A stretch of 64,000 bases of DNA from Brevundimonas halotolerans (lineage in GTDB: Bacteria > Pseudomonadota > Alphaproteobacteria > Caulobacterales > Caulobacteraceae), in assembly GCF_003730275.1 (NCBI RefSeq), contig NZ_QTTA01000019.1, positions 1 to 64,000 on the forward strand, read 5' to 3'. The position numbers and the translations under genes are program-made. Under the pieces are notes generated by a model, which did not search any database, was not told the origin of the DNA, and saw only the letters and a list, made by a program, of their open reading frames with translations. Each line of letters starts with the position of its first letter. Position 1 is the stretch's first letter. Below are positions 25,800 to 33,504 of this stretch, in pieces.

Positions 25800-26302
25800 T
25801 GCTAAATGATTGCAACACCGTCCATGCAATTGTGTCTGCCGCAGGGGGAGAACTCGTAGGCAAGACCCGGCTTCAGAAGATTGCATTTATCCTCAAGGCC
25901 GCTGGCTTGTCTGGATCTCTCAGCTTCCGATACCACTATTACGGCCCGTATAGTGAGGACCTGGCCTTTGAAATGAAGGAGGCCTTGGTTGATGGATTAA
26001 TCGAGATGGAAGATCGGCCCGCCTCTTGGGGTGGGACGTTTACCGTCTTTCGGTCAAATGTTGCCTGTAAGGTGGATGGGGCAACCCAAAGTATCGTTGA
26101 TGTCGCCTGCGCCTACGACTCTATAGCCTTGGAGCTTGCGGCCACTGCCGCCTTCCTTCGGAAGGAAATGGAAGAAGGCTACTGGGAAGAAACGTCACGT
26201 AGAAAGCCTCAGAAAGCTACGCCTGAAAGGATTTCTCAGGCCAAAGACCTTTGGGGCAAACTCCTTGAGGTCGAAACACCTACACCGTTGCCCGCAATTT
26301 AA
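25799..26302 (+). CDS. YwgA/Panacea-like small protein, partner of the HD protein
   Basis: 167 residues. GGELVGKTRLQKIAFILKAA and FRYHYYGPYSEDLAFEMKEA match the pattern K-xLQK...GPYS found in B. subtilis YwgA and, more loosely, in Panacea (SocA-like, DUF4065) antitoxin domains. A helical C-terminal part ends in a Pro-rich tail. No membrane or signal segment. Overlaps the HD gene stop by one base, shares its low GC, and is probably made in fixed ratio with it. Function unknown; regulator, adaptor or antitoxin of the HD enzyme is the inference. Confidence 0.75.
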   Translation: MLNDCNTVHAIVSAAGGELVGKTRLQKIAFILKAAGLSGSLSFRYHYYGPYSEDLAFEMKEALVDGLIEMEDRPASWGGTFTVFRSNVACKVDGATQSIVDVACAYDSIALELAATAAFLRKEMEEGYWEETSRRKPQKATPERISQAKDLWGKLLEVETPTPLPAI

Positions 26303-26304
26303 CC

Positions 26305-26475
26305 CTAAAGCCGCCCCTTCCGGAACGCTTCCGCCTTCTCCGCGGCCGCCTCGGCCCGCCACCTCTTCGGCGCCGTCTTGTCGACCTCTTCGCCCACGCC
26401 GGTCAGCATTTCATTGGCGAACTCCAGGTCGAGGGCCTTCATCTTCTTGATCTGGTTCCGCGCTGCGCGCTCCAC
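26305..26475 (-). pseudogene. Detached UvrB C-terminal tail (UVR motif remnant)
   Basis: Reads RNQIKKMKALDLEFANEM, then an Asp/Lys-rich stretch, then RWRAEAAAEKAEAFRKGRL and a TAG at 26305-26307. The first part duplicates the end of the neighbouring UvrB ([18 protein letters not shown]). It is separated from the uvrB stop by about 55-75 bases and is in another frame, so it is not translated from uvrB. An internal ATG at 26442 would give a 45-residue peptide, but no ribosome site is seen. Best read as the original uvrB 3' end, cut off by a small duplication or insertion. Confidence 0.6.
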
Positions 26476-26527
26476 CGCCCTCCGCTTCGCTCCGGGTCGT
26501 CGCGCAGGGGCGCCGCTGCGCGTCGCC

Positions 26528-28738
26528 TCAGGATGAAATCATGTCCTGCGCGAACTCCAGATCGAGGAGTTTCATGCGTTTGATTTCATCCCTGAGGCGG
26601 GCGGCGTCCTCGAACTCGAGGTTGGCGGCGGCCTCGCGCATCTTCGCCTCCATGTTCTTGAGGGCGGCCTGGAAGTTGGAGCCGGTGAAGGGCTTGGCCT
26701 CTTCCTTGAGGCCGGGGGCGGTCAGGCGGTCCATCTGGCGGCTCTCATAGGGGCTGGCCAGGATCTCCTTTATGTCGCGCTTGACGCTTTCGGGGGTGAT
26801 GCCGTGGGCGGTGTTGTACTCGACCTGTTTGGCGCGGCGGCGATTGGTCTCGGCGATGGCGCGCTCCATCGAGCCGGTGGTCTTGTCGGCATAGAGGATG
26901 ACGCGGCCGTCGACGTTGCGGGCGGCGCGACCGATGGTCTGGATCAGGGAGGTTTCGGAGCGGAGGAAGCCCTCCTTGTCCGCATCGAGAATGGCGACCA
27001 GGCCGCATTCGGGGATGTCGAGCCCCTCGCGCAGCAGGTTGATGCCGATCAGCACGTCAAAGGCGCCGAGGCGGAGGTCGCGCAGGATCTCGATCCGCTC
27101 GAGGGTGTCGACGTCGGAGTGCATATAGCGGACGCGGACGCCCTGTTCGTGCATGTACTCCGTCAGGTCCTCGGCCATCTTCTTGGTCAGGACGGTGACG
27201 AGCGAGCGGTAGCCGGCGCGGGCGGTGGCCTTGACCTCGTCAATCACGTCATCGACCTGGTTGCGGGTGGGGTCGCTGACGGGGCGGATCTCGACCGGCG
27301 GGTCGATCAGGCCGGTGGGGCGGATGACCTGTTCGGTGAAGACGCCGCCGGTCTGGGCCATTTCCCACGGGCCGGGGGTGGCGCTGACGTGGACCGTTTG
27401 CGGGCGCATGGCGTCCCACTCCTCGAACTTGAGCGGGCGGTTGTCGATGCAGGAGGGCAGGCGGAAGCCGTATTCGGCGAGCACCGACTTGCGCTTGTAG
27501 TCGCCGCGGAACATGCCGTTGATCTGGCCGATGGTGACGTGGCTTTCGTCGACGAACAGCAGGGCGTTGTCGGGGATGTATTCGAAGAAGGTGGGCGGGG
27601 GCTCGCCGGGGCTGCGGCCGGTCAGCCAGCGGCTGTAGTTCTCGATGCCGGCACAGGCGCCGGTGGCCTCCATCATCTCGAGGTCGAAGCGGGTGCGCTG
27701 TTCCAGCCGCTGGGCCTCCAGCAGCTTGCCGTTCTCGTTCATCCAGTCGAGCGTCTCCTTGAGCTCGGCCTTGATGCCGTCGATGGCCTGTTTCAGCGTC
27801 GGGCGCGGGGTGACGTAGTGGCTGGCGGCATAGACGGTGATGGTGTCGAGGTCGGCGGTCTTCTTGCCGGTCAGGGGGTCGAACTCGTGGATGGCCTCGA
27901 TCTCGTCGCCGAACAGGCTGAGGCGCCAGGCGCGGTCCTCGAGGTGGACGGGGAAGATCTCGATCGTGTCGCCGCGCTTGCGGAACATGCCGCGCTCGAA
28001 CGTCAGGTCGTTGCGCTTGTACTGCAGGGCGATCAGGTCGGCGCGCAGCTTGGCCTCATCGATCTGGTCGCCGACGTTCAGGGTGAAGGTCATGGCCGTA
28101 TAGGTCTCGACCGAGCCGATGCCGTAGATACAGCTGACCGAGGCCACCACGATCACATCGTCCCGCTCCAGAATGGCCCGCGTCGCCGCATGCCGCATCC
28201 GGTCGATCTGCTCATTTATACTGGAATCTTTTTCAATATAGGTATCAGTACGCGGCACATAAGCTTCGGGTTGATAATAGTCATAGTACGATACAAAGTA
28301 TTCGACCGCATTGTCGGGGAAGAAGCTTTTGAACTCGCTGTACAGCTGGGCGGCGAGGGTCTTGTTGGGGGCCAGGATCAGGGCCGGGCGCTGGGTCTGC
28401 TCGATGACCTTGGCCATGGTGAAGGTCTTGCCCGAGCCGGTCACGCCCAGCAGCACCTGATCGCGCTCGCCCGTGGCCGCCTGTTCGACCAGTTCGGCGA
28501 TGGCGGCGGGCTGGTCCCCGGCGGGGGTGTATTTCGTCTCCAGCCGGAAGGGGCGCGAGACCTTGTCCGTCGGGCGCGAGGGGCGGTGCGGCACCCAGTC
28601 GGCCGGGGCGCCCGGCGCCTCCTCGGGCGTCAGGCGCGGCCCGGTGACCGGCGCGAACAGGGGGGGCGTGCCGGAAAAGGCCGCAGGGGCCTCGGACACA
28701 CCGGTGACAGAACGCGACGAGCGGGGAGAACGGGCCAT
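26528..28738 (-). CDS. uvrB: Excinuclease ABC subunit UvrB
   Basis: DNA-damage recognition helicase-like subunit of nucleotide excision repair. 736 residues from ATG 28738. Walker [13 protein letters not shown], the beta-hairpin region [20 protein letters not shown], motif [10 protein letters not shown], and motifs V/VI with [13 protein letters not shown] and [12 protein letters not shown] are present. A C-terminal UVR motif ends abruptly at [13 protein letters not shown]. The N-terminus carries an extra ~65 Pro/Ser-rich residues. A 100-base stretch (28211-28310) has only 38 G/C bases. A detached duplicate of the C-terminal tail lies immediately downstream. Confidence 0.97.
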   Translation of the reverse strand: MARSPRSSRSVTGVSEAPAAFSGTPPLFAPVTGPRLTPEEAPGAPADWVPHRPSRPTDKVSRPFRLETKYTPAGDQPAAIAELVEQAATGERDQVLLGVTGSGKTFTMAKVIEQTQRPALILAPNKTLAAQLYSEFKSFFPDNAVEYFVSYYDYYQPEAYVPRTDTYIEKDSSINEQIDRMRHAATRAILERDDVIVVASVSCIYGIGSVETYTAMTFTLNVGDQIDEAKLRADLIALQYKRNDLTFERGMFRKRGDTIEIFPVHLEDRAWRLSLFGDEIEAIHEFDPLTGKKTADLDTITVYAASHYVTPRPTLKQAIDGIKAELKETLDWMNENGKLLEAQRLEQRTRFDLEMMEATGACAGIENYSRWLTGRSPGEPPPTFFEYIPDNALLFVDESHVTIGQINGMFRGDYKRKSVLAEYGFRLPSCIDNRPLKFEEWDAMRPQTVHVSATPGPWEMAQTGGVFTEQVIRPTGLIDPPVEIRPVSDPTRNQVDDVIDEVKATARAGYRSLVTVLTKKMAEDLTEYMHEQGVRVRYMHSDVDTLERIEILRDLRLGAFDVLIGINLLREGLDIPECGLVAILDADKEGFLRSETSLIQTIGRAARNVDGRVILYADKTTGSMERAIAETNRRRAKQVEYNTAHGITPESVKRDIKEILASPYESRQMDRLTAPGLKEEAKPFTGSNFQAALKNMEAKMREAAANLEFEDAARLRDEIKRMKLLDLEFAQDMISS

Positions 28739-28779
28739 GAACAGCAAGGTAGTGCGCCGGGGCCCGTGCGGCTAGGGGG

Positions 28780-31059
28780 TCAGAACCTCAGGCGCAGGCC
28801 GGCGGTGGCGATGCGGGGCGCGCCGGGGCGGGCACCGGCGGGCGAGAAGCCGACGTTGTGGACCTCGTCCGTGACGTTCTGGACCGAGGCGAACAGGGTC
28901 GCCGAGGGCGTCACGTCCCAGTCGGCGGCCAGGTCCACGAGGGTGCGGGCCTCGATCCGCTCGCCATCCGGGATGGGACCCGATCCGGCGACGGCGCGCG
29001 CGTCCGAGACACGGTTGACGGCGGCGTTGACGCGCCAGTCGCCGAAGTCCAGCCCGCCCCGCAGCGTCAGCTGATGGCGCGGCAGATAGGGCAGGTCGTC
29101 GCCCGAGGTCACCGTGCCCCAGGGCTCATAGGCCGAGGTGAAGCTGGTTTCGAACTCGGCGTCGGTCAGGGTGTAGACCAACGACAGCGGCACGCCGAAG
29201 TCGAGGCCCAGGGCGTTGCCGGCGTCCCAGGAGCCGGTGACTTCCAGACCCGAGACCCGGACCTCGCCGCCCGAGAACTGGTCGCCGATGGTGCAGCCGC
29301 CGCCGGTGGAGGCGGTGCAGGTGCCCAGCAGATTGTCATAGGCGTTGAGGTAGCCGATCGCCTCGAACGCCAGGGCGCCGCGGTCGAAGCGCACGCCGGC
29401 CTCATAGTTCCAGGAGGTCTCCGGATCGACGTCTGAGCCGGGGCCGGGGTTGGCGAAGCCGCGGTGGGCACCGGCCACCAGCCGCACTTCGTCGGTCAGG
29501 TCGTACGTCAGGCCGAGACCCGGCAGCCAGACGTCGACCTGGCTCTCCCTCACCCGGACGGGGGTGGTGCGCGACGGGGGGCTGGTGGGATAGTCGGTGC
29601 GCGTCAGGTCGATGGTTTCATAGCGAAGGCCGGGCGTTACGGTCAGGCGGTCGATGGTGATGACGTCGCGCACGAAGAAGGCCCAGGCCTCGGCCTCGCC
29701 CACGCGGTTGGCCTGGGCCCCGTCCACGCCGCGCGTGGTCAGCAGCATGTCGCCGTCTTCCATGCGCCAGACGTCATCGCGCTGGAAACGGTCCTCGGAA
29801 TCGGTGTGCCAGCGGGCCGAGACCTCCAGCTGGTGGGCCAGGGCCCCGGTCGAGAATCGGGCGCTCAGGACCGACTGGATGCCCTCGGACTGATAGGCCC
29901 GGTTGTTGTTGCGTACGCGCAGGGCCTGGGGTCCGCTGACAAAGCCGGGGTCGCCGCGCAGAATGGCCATCTGGGTCGGAAAGGCGGTCGGGTTGTCCAG
30001 AACGGACGAGATGCCGACCCAGCCGGTGCCGGCCGTGTTGCGCACATCGTTCAGCTTGTACCAGGCGCGCGTCGTCTCATTGCGATAGGCGGTGGTGGTC
30101 AGGTTCAGGCCGGGGCTGAGGTCGAGGCTGTACGTCAGCTGCAGCGTGCGGTGGTCGACGTTCATGACGTCGACCTGGCTGCCGGCATAGCGGCGGTATG
30201 GGGTGGCGTTGAAGTCGTCCAGCGACAGGCCGAGGTAGGTCTCGTCGGAGCGCTCGTCCAACTCCTGGTATTTGAAGGTCAGCGATTGGGCCCGGGCGGC
30301 GCCGGGGGCGGTGCGCAGGCCCAGCTTGAACACCCGGTCGTCGATCTCGAACCCGGTGGGGCCACCGTTGTCCAGCTCCTTGAAGCCGTCGGACTGTTCG
30401 CGCAGCCACTCGGCCTGGGAGCCGAACTGCCAGCCGCTGTCGCCGAGGTCGCTCCAGCCGCCCAGCACGCCGTGACCCCGGAAGCCGCCGTAGCTGCCGC
30501 CCGACAGCGACAGATAGCCGGACAGGTCGTCGCCCTCTGTGCCCCCGATCGGGGTGGAGGTGAAGTTGATCGCGCCGCCCACCGTCAGGGGGCCGTATTT
30601 GATGGCGCCGGGGCCCTTGACCACCTCGACCCCGGTCATGCGGGCGATGCGCGGGAAATAATAGGCGGCGGGGGCGGAATAGGGGGCCGGGGCGATCAGC
30701 ACGCCGTCCTCCATCATCGCCACGCGGGCCGAGCGGTCGGTGCCCGAGCCCCGGATGCCGATATTGGGACGCAGGCCAAAGCCCTCCTCGTCCTGGATGA
30801 CCACGCCGGGCACCAGCCGCAGCACGCGGTGCACGTCGGTGTAATCGAAGGTCCGCAGCGTCTCGAGATCGAGGAAGGTGGCGGCACCGCCGAGGTCGCG
30901 GGCCTGCTGGCGCGAGCCGACCACGGTGATCGGGTCCAGCACCGTGGGATCCCCGGCGGCGACGCGGGCCAAGGCGACCGGTGTCGCTGTCTGGGCAAGG
31001 GCGGGAGCGGCGGCGAGCGTCAGGGCAAGGGCGGCGGTGGTGGTCAGCAGGCGGGTCAC
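28780..31059 (-). CDS. TonB-dependent outer-membrane receptor, FecA/siderophore type
   Basis: 759 residues from GTG 31059 with GGAG upstream. Signal peptide to about residue 22 (AAPALAQ). The plug domain has ITVVGSRQQARDLGGAATFL, NIGIRGSGTDRSARVAMMED and VEVVKGPGAIKYGPLTVGGA. A 22-strand barrel follows, ending ...GLRLRF with the terminal Phe required for insertion. The plug resembles ferric citrate/ferrisiderophore receptors, so iron uptake is likely; a Fur-like site upstream supports this. No TonB/ExbBD genes nearby. Confidence 0.92.
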   Translation of the reverse strand: MTRLLTTTAALALTLAAAPALAQTATPVALARVAAGDPTVLDPITVVGSRQQARDLGGAATFLDLETLRTFDYTDVHRVLRLVPGVVIQDEEGFGLRPNIGIRGSGTDRSARVAMMEDGVLIAPAPYSAPAAYYFPRIARMTGVEVVKGPGAIKYGPLTVGGAINFTSTPIGGTEGDDLSGYLSLSGGSYGGFRGHGVLGGWSDLGDSGWQFGSQAEWLREQSDGFKELDNGGPTGFEIDDRVFKLGLRTAPGAARAQSLTFKYQELDERSDETYLGLSLDDFNATPYRRYAGSQVDVMNVDHRTLQLTYSLDLSPGLNLTTTAYRNETTRAWYKLNDVRNTAGTGWVGISSVLDNPTAFPTQMAILRGDPGFVSGPQALRVRNNNRAYQSEGIQSVLSARFSTGALAHQLEVSARWHTDSEDRFQRDDVWRMEDGDMLLTTRGVDGAQANRVGEAEAWAFFVRDVITIDRLTVTPGLRYETIDLTRTDYPTSPPSRTTPVRVRESQVDVWLPGLGLTYDLTDEVRLVAGAHRGFANPGPGSDVDPETSWNYEAGVRFDRGALAFEAIGYLNAYDNLLGTCTASTGGGCTIGDQFSGGEVRVSGLEVTGSWDAGNALGLDFGVPLSLVYTLTDAEFETSFTSAYEPWGTVTSGDDLPYLPRHQLTLRGGLDFGDWRVNAAVNRVSDARAVAGSGPIPDGERIEARTLVDLAADWDVTPSATLFASVQNVTDEVHNVGFSPAGARPGAPRIATAGLRLRF

Positions 31060-31073
31060 GGGGGCTCCGAACG

Positions 31074-31096
31074 CGAATAAGAATGACTATCAGTTG
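31074..31096 (-). promoter_or_regulatory. Fur-like iron box upstream of the TonB receptor
   Basis: Reverse strand reads AACTGATAGTCATTCTTATT, close to the classical Fur pattern GATAATCATTCTCATT. It starts about 15 bases upstream of the GTG start, so it would overlap the 5' leader or promoter. Evidence is similarity by eye only. Confidence 0.45.
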
Positions 31097-31193
31097 CGTG
31101 CTCCTATGCCAGCCGAAGGCGCGATGCAAGTGCGGCGCAGTTGCGCAGGAAGGTGCGCCGTTGACCCGTCGCGAATCCCGCTACTGTTCCGGC

Positions 31194-31940
31194 ATGACAC
31201 GCCCCCGGATGATCGCAGGACTGATGCTGCTGGTGCTGGCGTCGTGCGGGCGGGCCAATCCGCCGCCGCCGGGGTGGGGGGATCGGGGCGCGGTCAGCCA
31301 GCCGCCGGTCAATGCGCCCGTCAGTGTGCGGCTGGCGTCGGGGCTGATCGATCAGCGGCCGGATCGCGGCATGCGCGAGCGGGTGGATGCGGCGGGGGCG
31401 GACCTGGCGGTCTGTCGGGCCGAGCTGGAGGCCGCGCGGGTGACCTTTACCCCCGTGCCCGACCGGGTGGATTCCGAGACCTGTGGCCTGGCGGGGGCGG
31501 GCACGCTGGACGTCGACCGGGGCACGGTGGCGCGCCTGTCACCGGCGGGGCCGGTGATGACCTGCCAGACGGCGCTGGCCCTGTCGGTGTGGCGGCGGCA
31601 GGTGGTCGAGCCAGCGGCGCGCGAGATCTTCGGCCAGGACGTGGTCGATATCGTCCACTATGGCACCTTTGCCTGTCGCACCGTGTCGAACCGGCCGGGC
31701 GCGCGGCCCAGCGCCCATTCGCGCGCTGCGGCGGTGGACTTTGCCGGAGTCATCCTGCGCGACGGTACGCGGGTGATGGTCAAGGCGCACTGGTATGGCG
31801 ACGGGCCCGAGGCAAGGTTCCTGAAGCGCATCCGCGATGAGGGCTGCTGGATCTTCAGCACCGTGCTGAGCCCCGACTATGACGCGCCGCATCAGGACCA
31901 TCTGCATCTGGAACCGGGGGGAAGGGCGTTTTGCAGATGA
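31194..31940 (+). CDS. Extensin-like C-terminal domain lipoprotein
   Basis: 248 residues from ATG 31194. Lipoprotein signal MTRPRMIAGLMLLVLASCGR with a Cys at residue 18. The body has FTPVPDRVDSETCGLAGAGT, YGTFACRTV, AHSRAAAVDFAGV and a C-terminal DAPHQDHLHLEPG. The His/Asp pattern is that of the extensin-like/VanY-related fold, suggesting a periplasmic zinc-dependent peptidoglycan hydrolase or binder. Four Cys may form disulfides. Divergent from the TonB receptor. Confidence 0.85.
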   Translation: MTRPRMIAGLMLLVLASCGRANPPPPGWGDRGAVSQPPVNAPVSVRLASGLIDQRPDRGMRERVDAAGADLAVCRAELEAARVTFTPVPDRVDSETCGLAGAGTLDVDRGTVARLSPAGPVMTCQTALALSVWRRQVVEPAAREIFGQDVVDIVHYGTFACRTVSNRPGARPSAHSRAAAVDFAGVILRDGTRVMVKAHWYGDGPEARFLKRIRDEGCWIFSTVLSPDYDAPHQDHLHLEPGGRAFCR

Positions 31941-31945
31941 TTTTT

Positions 31946-31985
31946 GCCCTACCGCTCGCGACGCGGTCGCTCGCTGCTTGAGGGC
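31946..31985. repeat. Hairpin repeat family H, copy 5
   Basis: The outer stem is GCCCT / AGGGC and the inner stem GCGAC-CGC-GTCGC (perfect); the conserved blocks GAGCGGTAG and CAAGCAGCGAG are on the minus strand. Lies just after the extensin-like gene and before a family B MITE. A position consistent with a transcription end, but no T-run follows. Confidence 0.75.
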
Positions 31986-32001
31986 GTGAACCCCTTCTTA
32001 T

Positions 32002-32136
32002 CCGCTCATTCCTGCGGAAGCAGGAACCCAGTGCTTTGGCCAAGGGCAGGAGGCGGGATGGCACAGCTCGGTCTGCGAGCGGGTAGGGCTGAGCCTTGCA
32101 CCAGAACTGGGTCCCCGCTTCCGCGGGGATGAGCGG
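32002..32136. mobile_element. MITE-like inverted-repeat element, family B, copy 2
   Basis: 135 bases. The left terminal repeat CCGCTCATTCCTGCGGAAGC mirrors the right GCTTCCGCGGGGATGAGCGG; both continue inward to AACCCAGT / ACTGGGT. Longer in the middle than the copy at 17914. Intergenic; no gene inside. Confidence 0.75.
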
Positions 32137-32197
32137 CGGGGGTGGGGAAACTGCGGCTGGACGGCAGTTGGCCAAGGTGGCACCTCTGACGTAGGTT

Positions 32198-32593
32198 ATG
32201 GCCTCGGGGGACCCCATGCTTGTGCTGACTGCGACATTCTCCGCTGCGTTGACGGTCACGGCGGCCGAGGCGCCGCCGCGCGCCGCGGTGGATCCGGTCG
32301 CCGATTTCCTGCGCGCCGCCGACGGGAATGACTTCGCCGCGATGGAAGCGGTCATGGACAGGGGCGGTCCGGACTTTCTCGCCAGGGTCAGCCACTGCTA
32401 TCTGAGACGCGTCTATCAGACGCCGGACGGTCTGTTGGCGGCCTGGATGTGCCCGGAGGGGCCGGCGCGTTCGCGGGTCGTCATGGGTCGCGTCGGGCGG
32501 ACGGCTGGAAACACGGTGTCGGTCACGGTCGTCCGGGAGGAGGTCAATGAGAGACCGGCTCCGGAACGCGCCGGGTCGGCCTTCGCCGATTAG
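32198..32593 (+). CDS. Small exported protein, unknown function
   Basis: 131 residues from ATG 32198; ATG 32216 (MLVLTATFSAALTVTAAEA) would give a cleaner signal peptide. The mature part of about 100 residues includes DPVADFLRAADGNDFAAMEA and SHCYLRRVYQTPDGLLAAWM, with two Cys that might pair. No family recognised. Confidence 0.65.
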   Translation: MASGDPMLVLTATFSAALTVTAAEAPPRAAVDPVADFLRAADGNDFAAMEAVMDRGGPDFLARVSHCYLRRVYQTPDGLLAAWMCPEGPARSRVVMGRVGRTAGNTVSVTVVREEVNERPAPERAGSAFAD

Positions 32594-32643
32594 GCCGGTC
32601 GAAGGCCCGCTTGCAGGCTTCACCCTCCTTGTACAAGGTGCCG

Positions 32644-33069
32644 ATGCCTACCCAACCCGAGACCCGCCCGATCGTCGTGTTCGACACCGACTGCGTGCTG
32701 TGCAGCGGGATGGTCCGGTTCGTTCTGGCGCATGAGCGGGGGCCGGAGCTGCAGTTCGCGGGCGCAGGTTCTGCCACCGGGGTGGCGCTGGCGGAGCGGC
32801 ACGGGTTCACGCGGGCCGATCTGAACGACACCTTTCTGGTCATCGAGGCGGGGCGGGCCCTGAGCCGGTCGGACGCGGGGATTGCGATTGCCCGCAGGCT
32901 GCGGCGGCCGTGGTGCTGGCTTGTCGTGCTGAGGGTTATCCCGAGGCCGGTCCGCGATGCGGTCTATGGATTCGTCGCGCGGCACCGGTACCAGTGGTTC
33001 GGCCGAAGCCCGTCCTGTCTGGTCGTCGAGCCCCGACACCGCAGCCGGTTCCTCGACCTCGATTCCTGA
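32644..33069 (+). CDS. DCC-family thiol-disulfide oxidoreductase-like protein (DUF393)
   Basis: 141 residues from ATG 32644, with AAGGTG upstream. The N-terminal signature IVVFDTDCVLCSGMVRF is the DxxCxxC start that names the DCC family. It continues with LNDTFLVIEAGRALSRSDAG and an Arg-rich C-terminal half. A thioredoxin-like redox or regulatory role is assumed for the family; the true activity is unknown. Confidence 0.88.
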   Translation: MPTQPETRPIVVFDTDCVLCSGMVRFVLAHERGPELQFAGAGSATGVALAERHGFTRADLNDTFLVIEAGRALSRSDAGIAIARRLRRPWCWLVVLRVIPRPVRDAVYGFVARHRYQWFGRSPSCLVVEPRHRSRFLDLDS

Positions 33070-33096
33070 TCTTCATGCCATGACCTAAGGCGGGTA

Positions 33097-33142
33097 TTGA
33101 CTCACTCATACAGTATGTCGCATACACTGTGTGTCACACACT
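33097..33142 (+). promoter_or_regulatory. Candidate promoter/operator of the PadR gene
   Basis: TTGACT at 33097 resembles a -35 box; CATACA at 33121 or TACACT at 33123 could be -10, at a spacing of 18-20 bases. Overlapping it are AGTATG-TCG-CATACA and the perfect inverted repeat GTGTGT-C-ACACAC (33130-33142). The symmetry suggests a PadR self-binding site. Visibly more AT-rich than flanking genes. Confidence 0.5.
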
Positions 33143-33166
33143 ATGTGACGTGAGTGGAGCGGGCCC

Positions 33167-33493
33167 TTGGGCGAGACCGATCTTTATGAGGCGATGCGGC
33201 TGGAGCTGCGGCGGGGGTCGCTGGTGCTGGCGGTGCTGGCGCGGCTGAAGACCGAGCAGTACGGCTATTCCCTGCGCGTGGCGCTGGGCGAGCACGGGCT
33301 GGAGATGGAGGAATCGACCCTCTATCCGCTGCTGCGCCGGCTGGAGAGCCAGGGGCTGCTGACCAGCGAATGGCGCGAGGAAGAGCGTCGCAAGAAACGC
33401 TTTTACCGGCTGTCGCCCGAGGGCGAAGCCATGCTGGGCCGGCTTGAGGCCGAATGGCGCAGGCTGTCGGCCTCGCTGGACCGAATTCTGTAA
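33167..33493 (+). CDS. PadR-family transcriptional regulator
   Basis: 108 residues from TTG 33167, the first start after an upstream in-frame stop at 33146. Winged helix with LRRGSLVLAVLARLKTEQYG, then EESTLYPLLRRLESQGLLTS and a basic wing EWREEERRKKRFYRLSPEG, and a C-terminal dimerisation helix. PadR proteins usually repress a neighbouring gene and themselves. Eleven bases before the next gene. Confidence 0.93.
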   Translation: MGETDLYEAMRLELRRGSLVLAVLARLKTEQYGYSLRVALGEHGLEMEESTLYPLLRRLESQGLLTSEWREEERRKKRFYRLSPEGEAMLGRLEAEWRRLSASLDRIL

Positions 33494-33504
33494 ATCTGGA
33501 GGGG

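Noticed and set aside
28739-28779. LexA/SOS box upstream of uvrB
   Set aside because: A single GTTC is present; the second half-site at the required spacing is not seen.
26804-29074. 756-codon plus-strand frame across uvrB
   Set aside because: Antisense to uvrB; Val/Asp/Gly/Leu-rich, no start signal.
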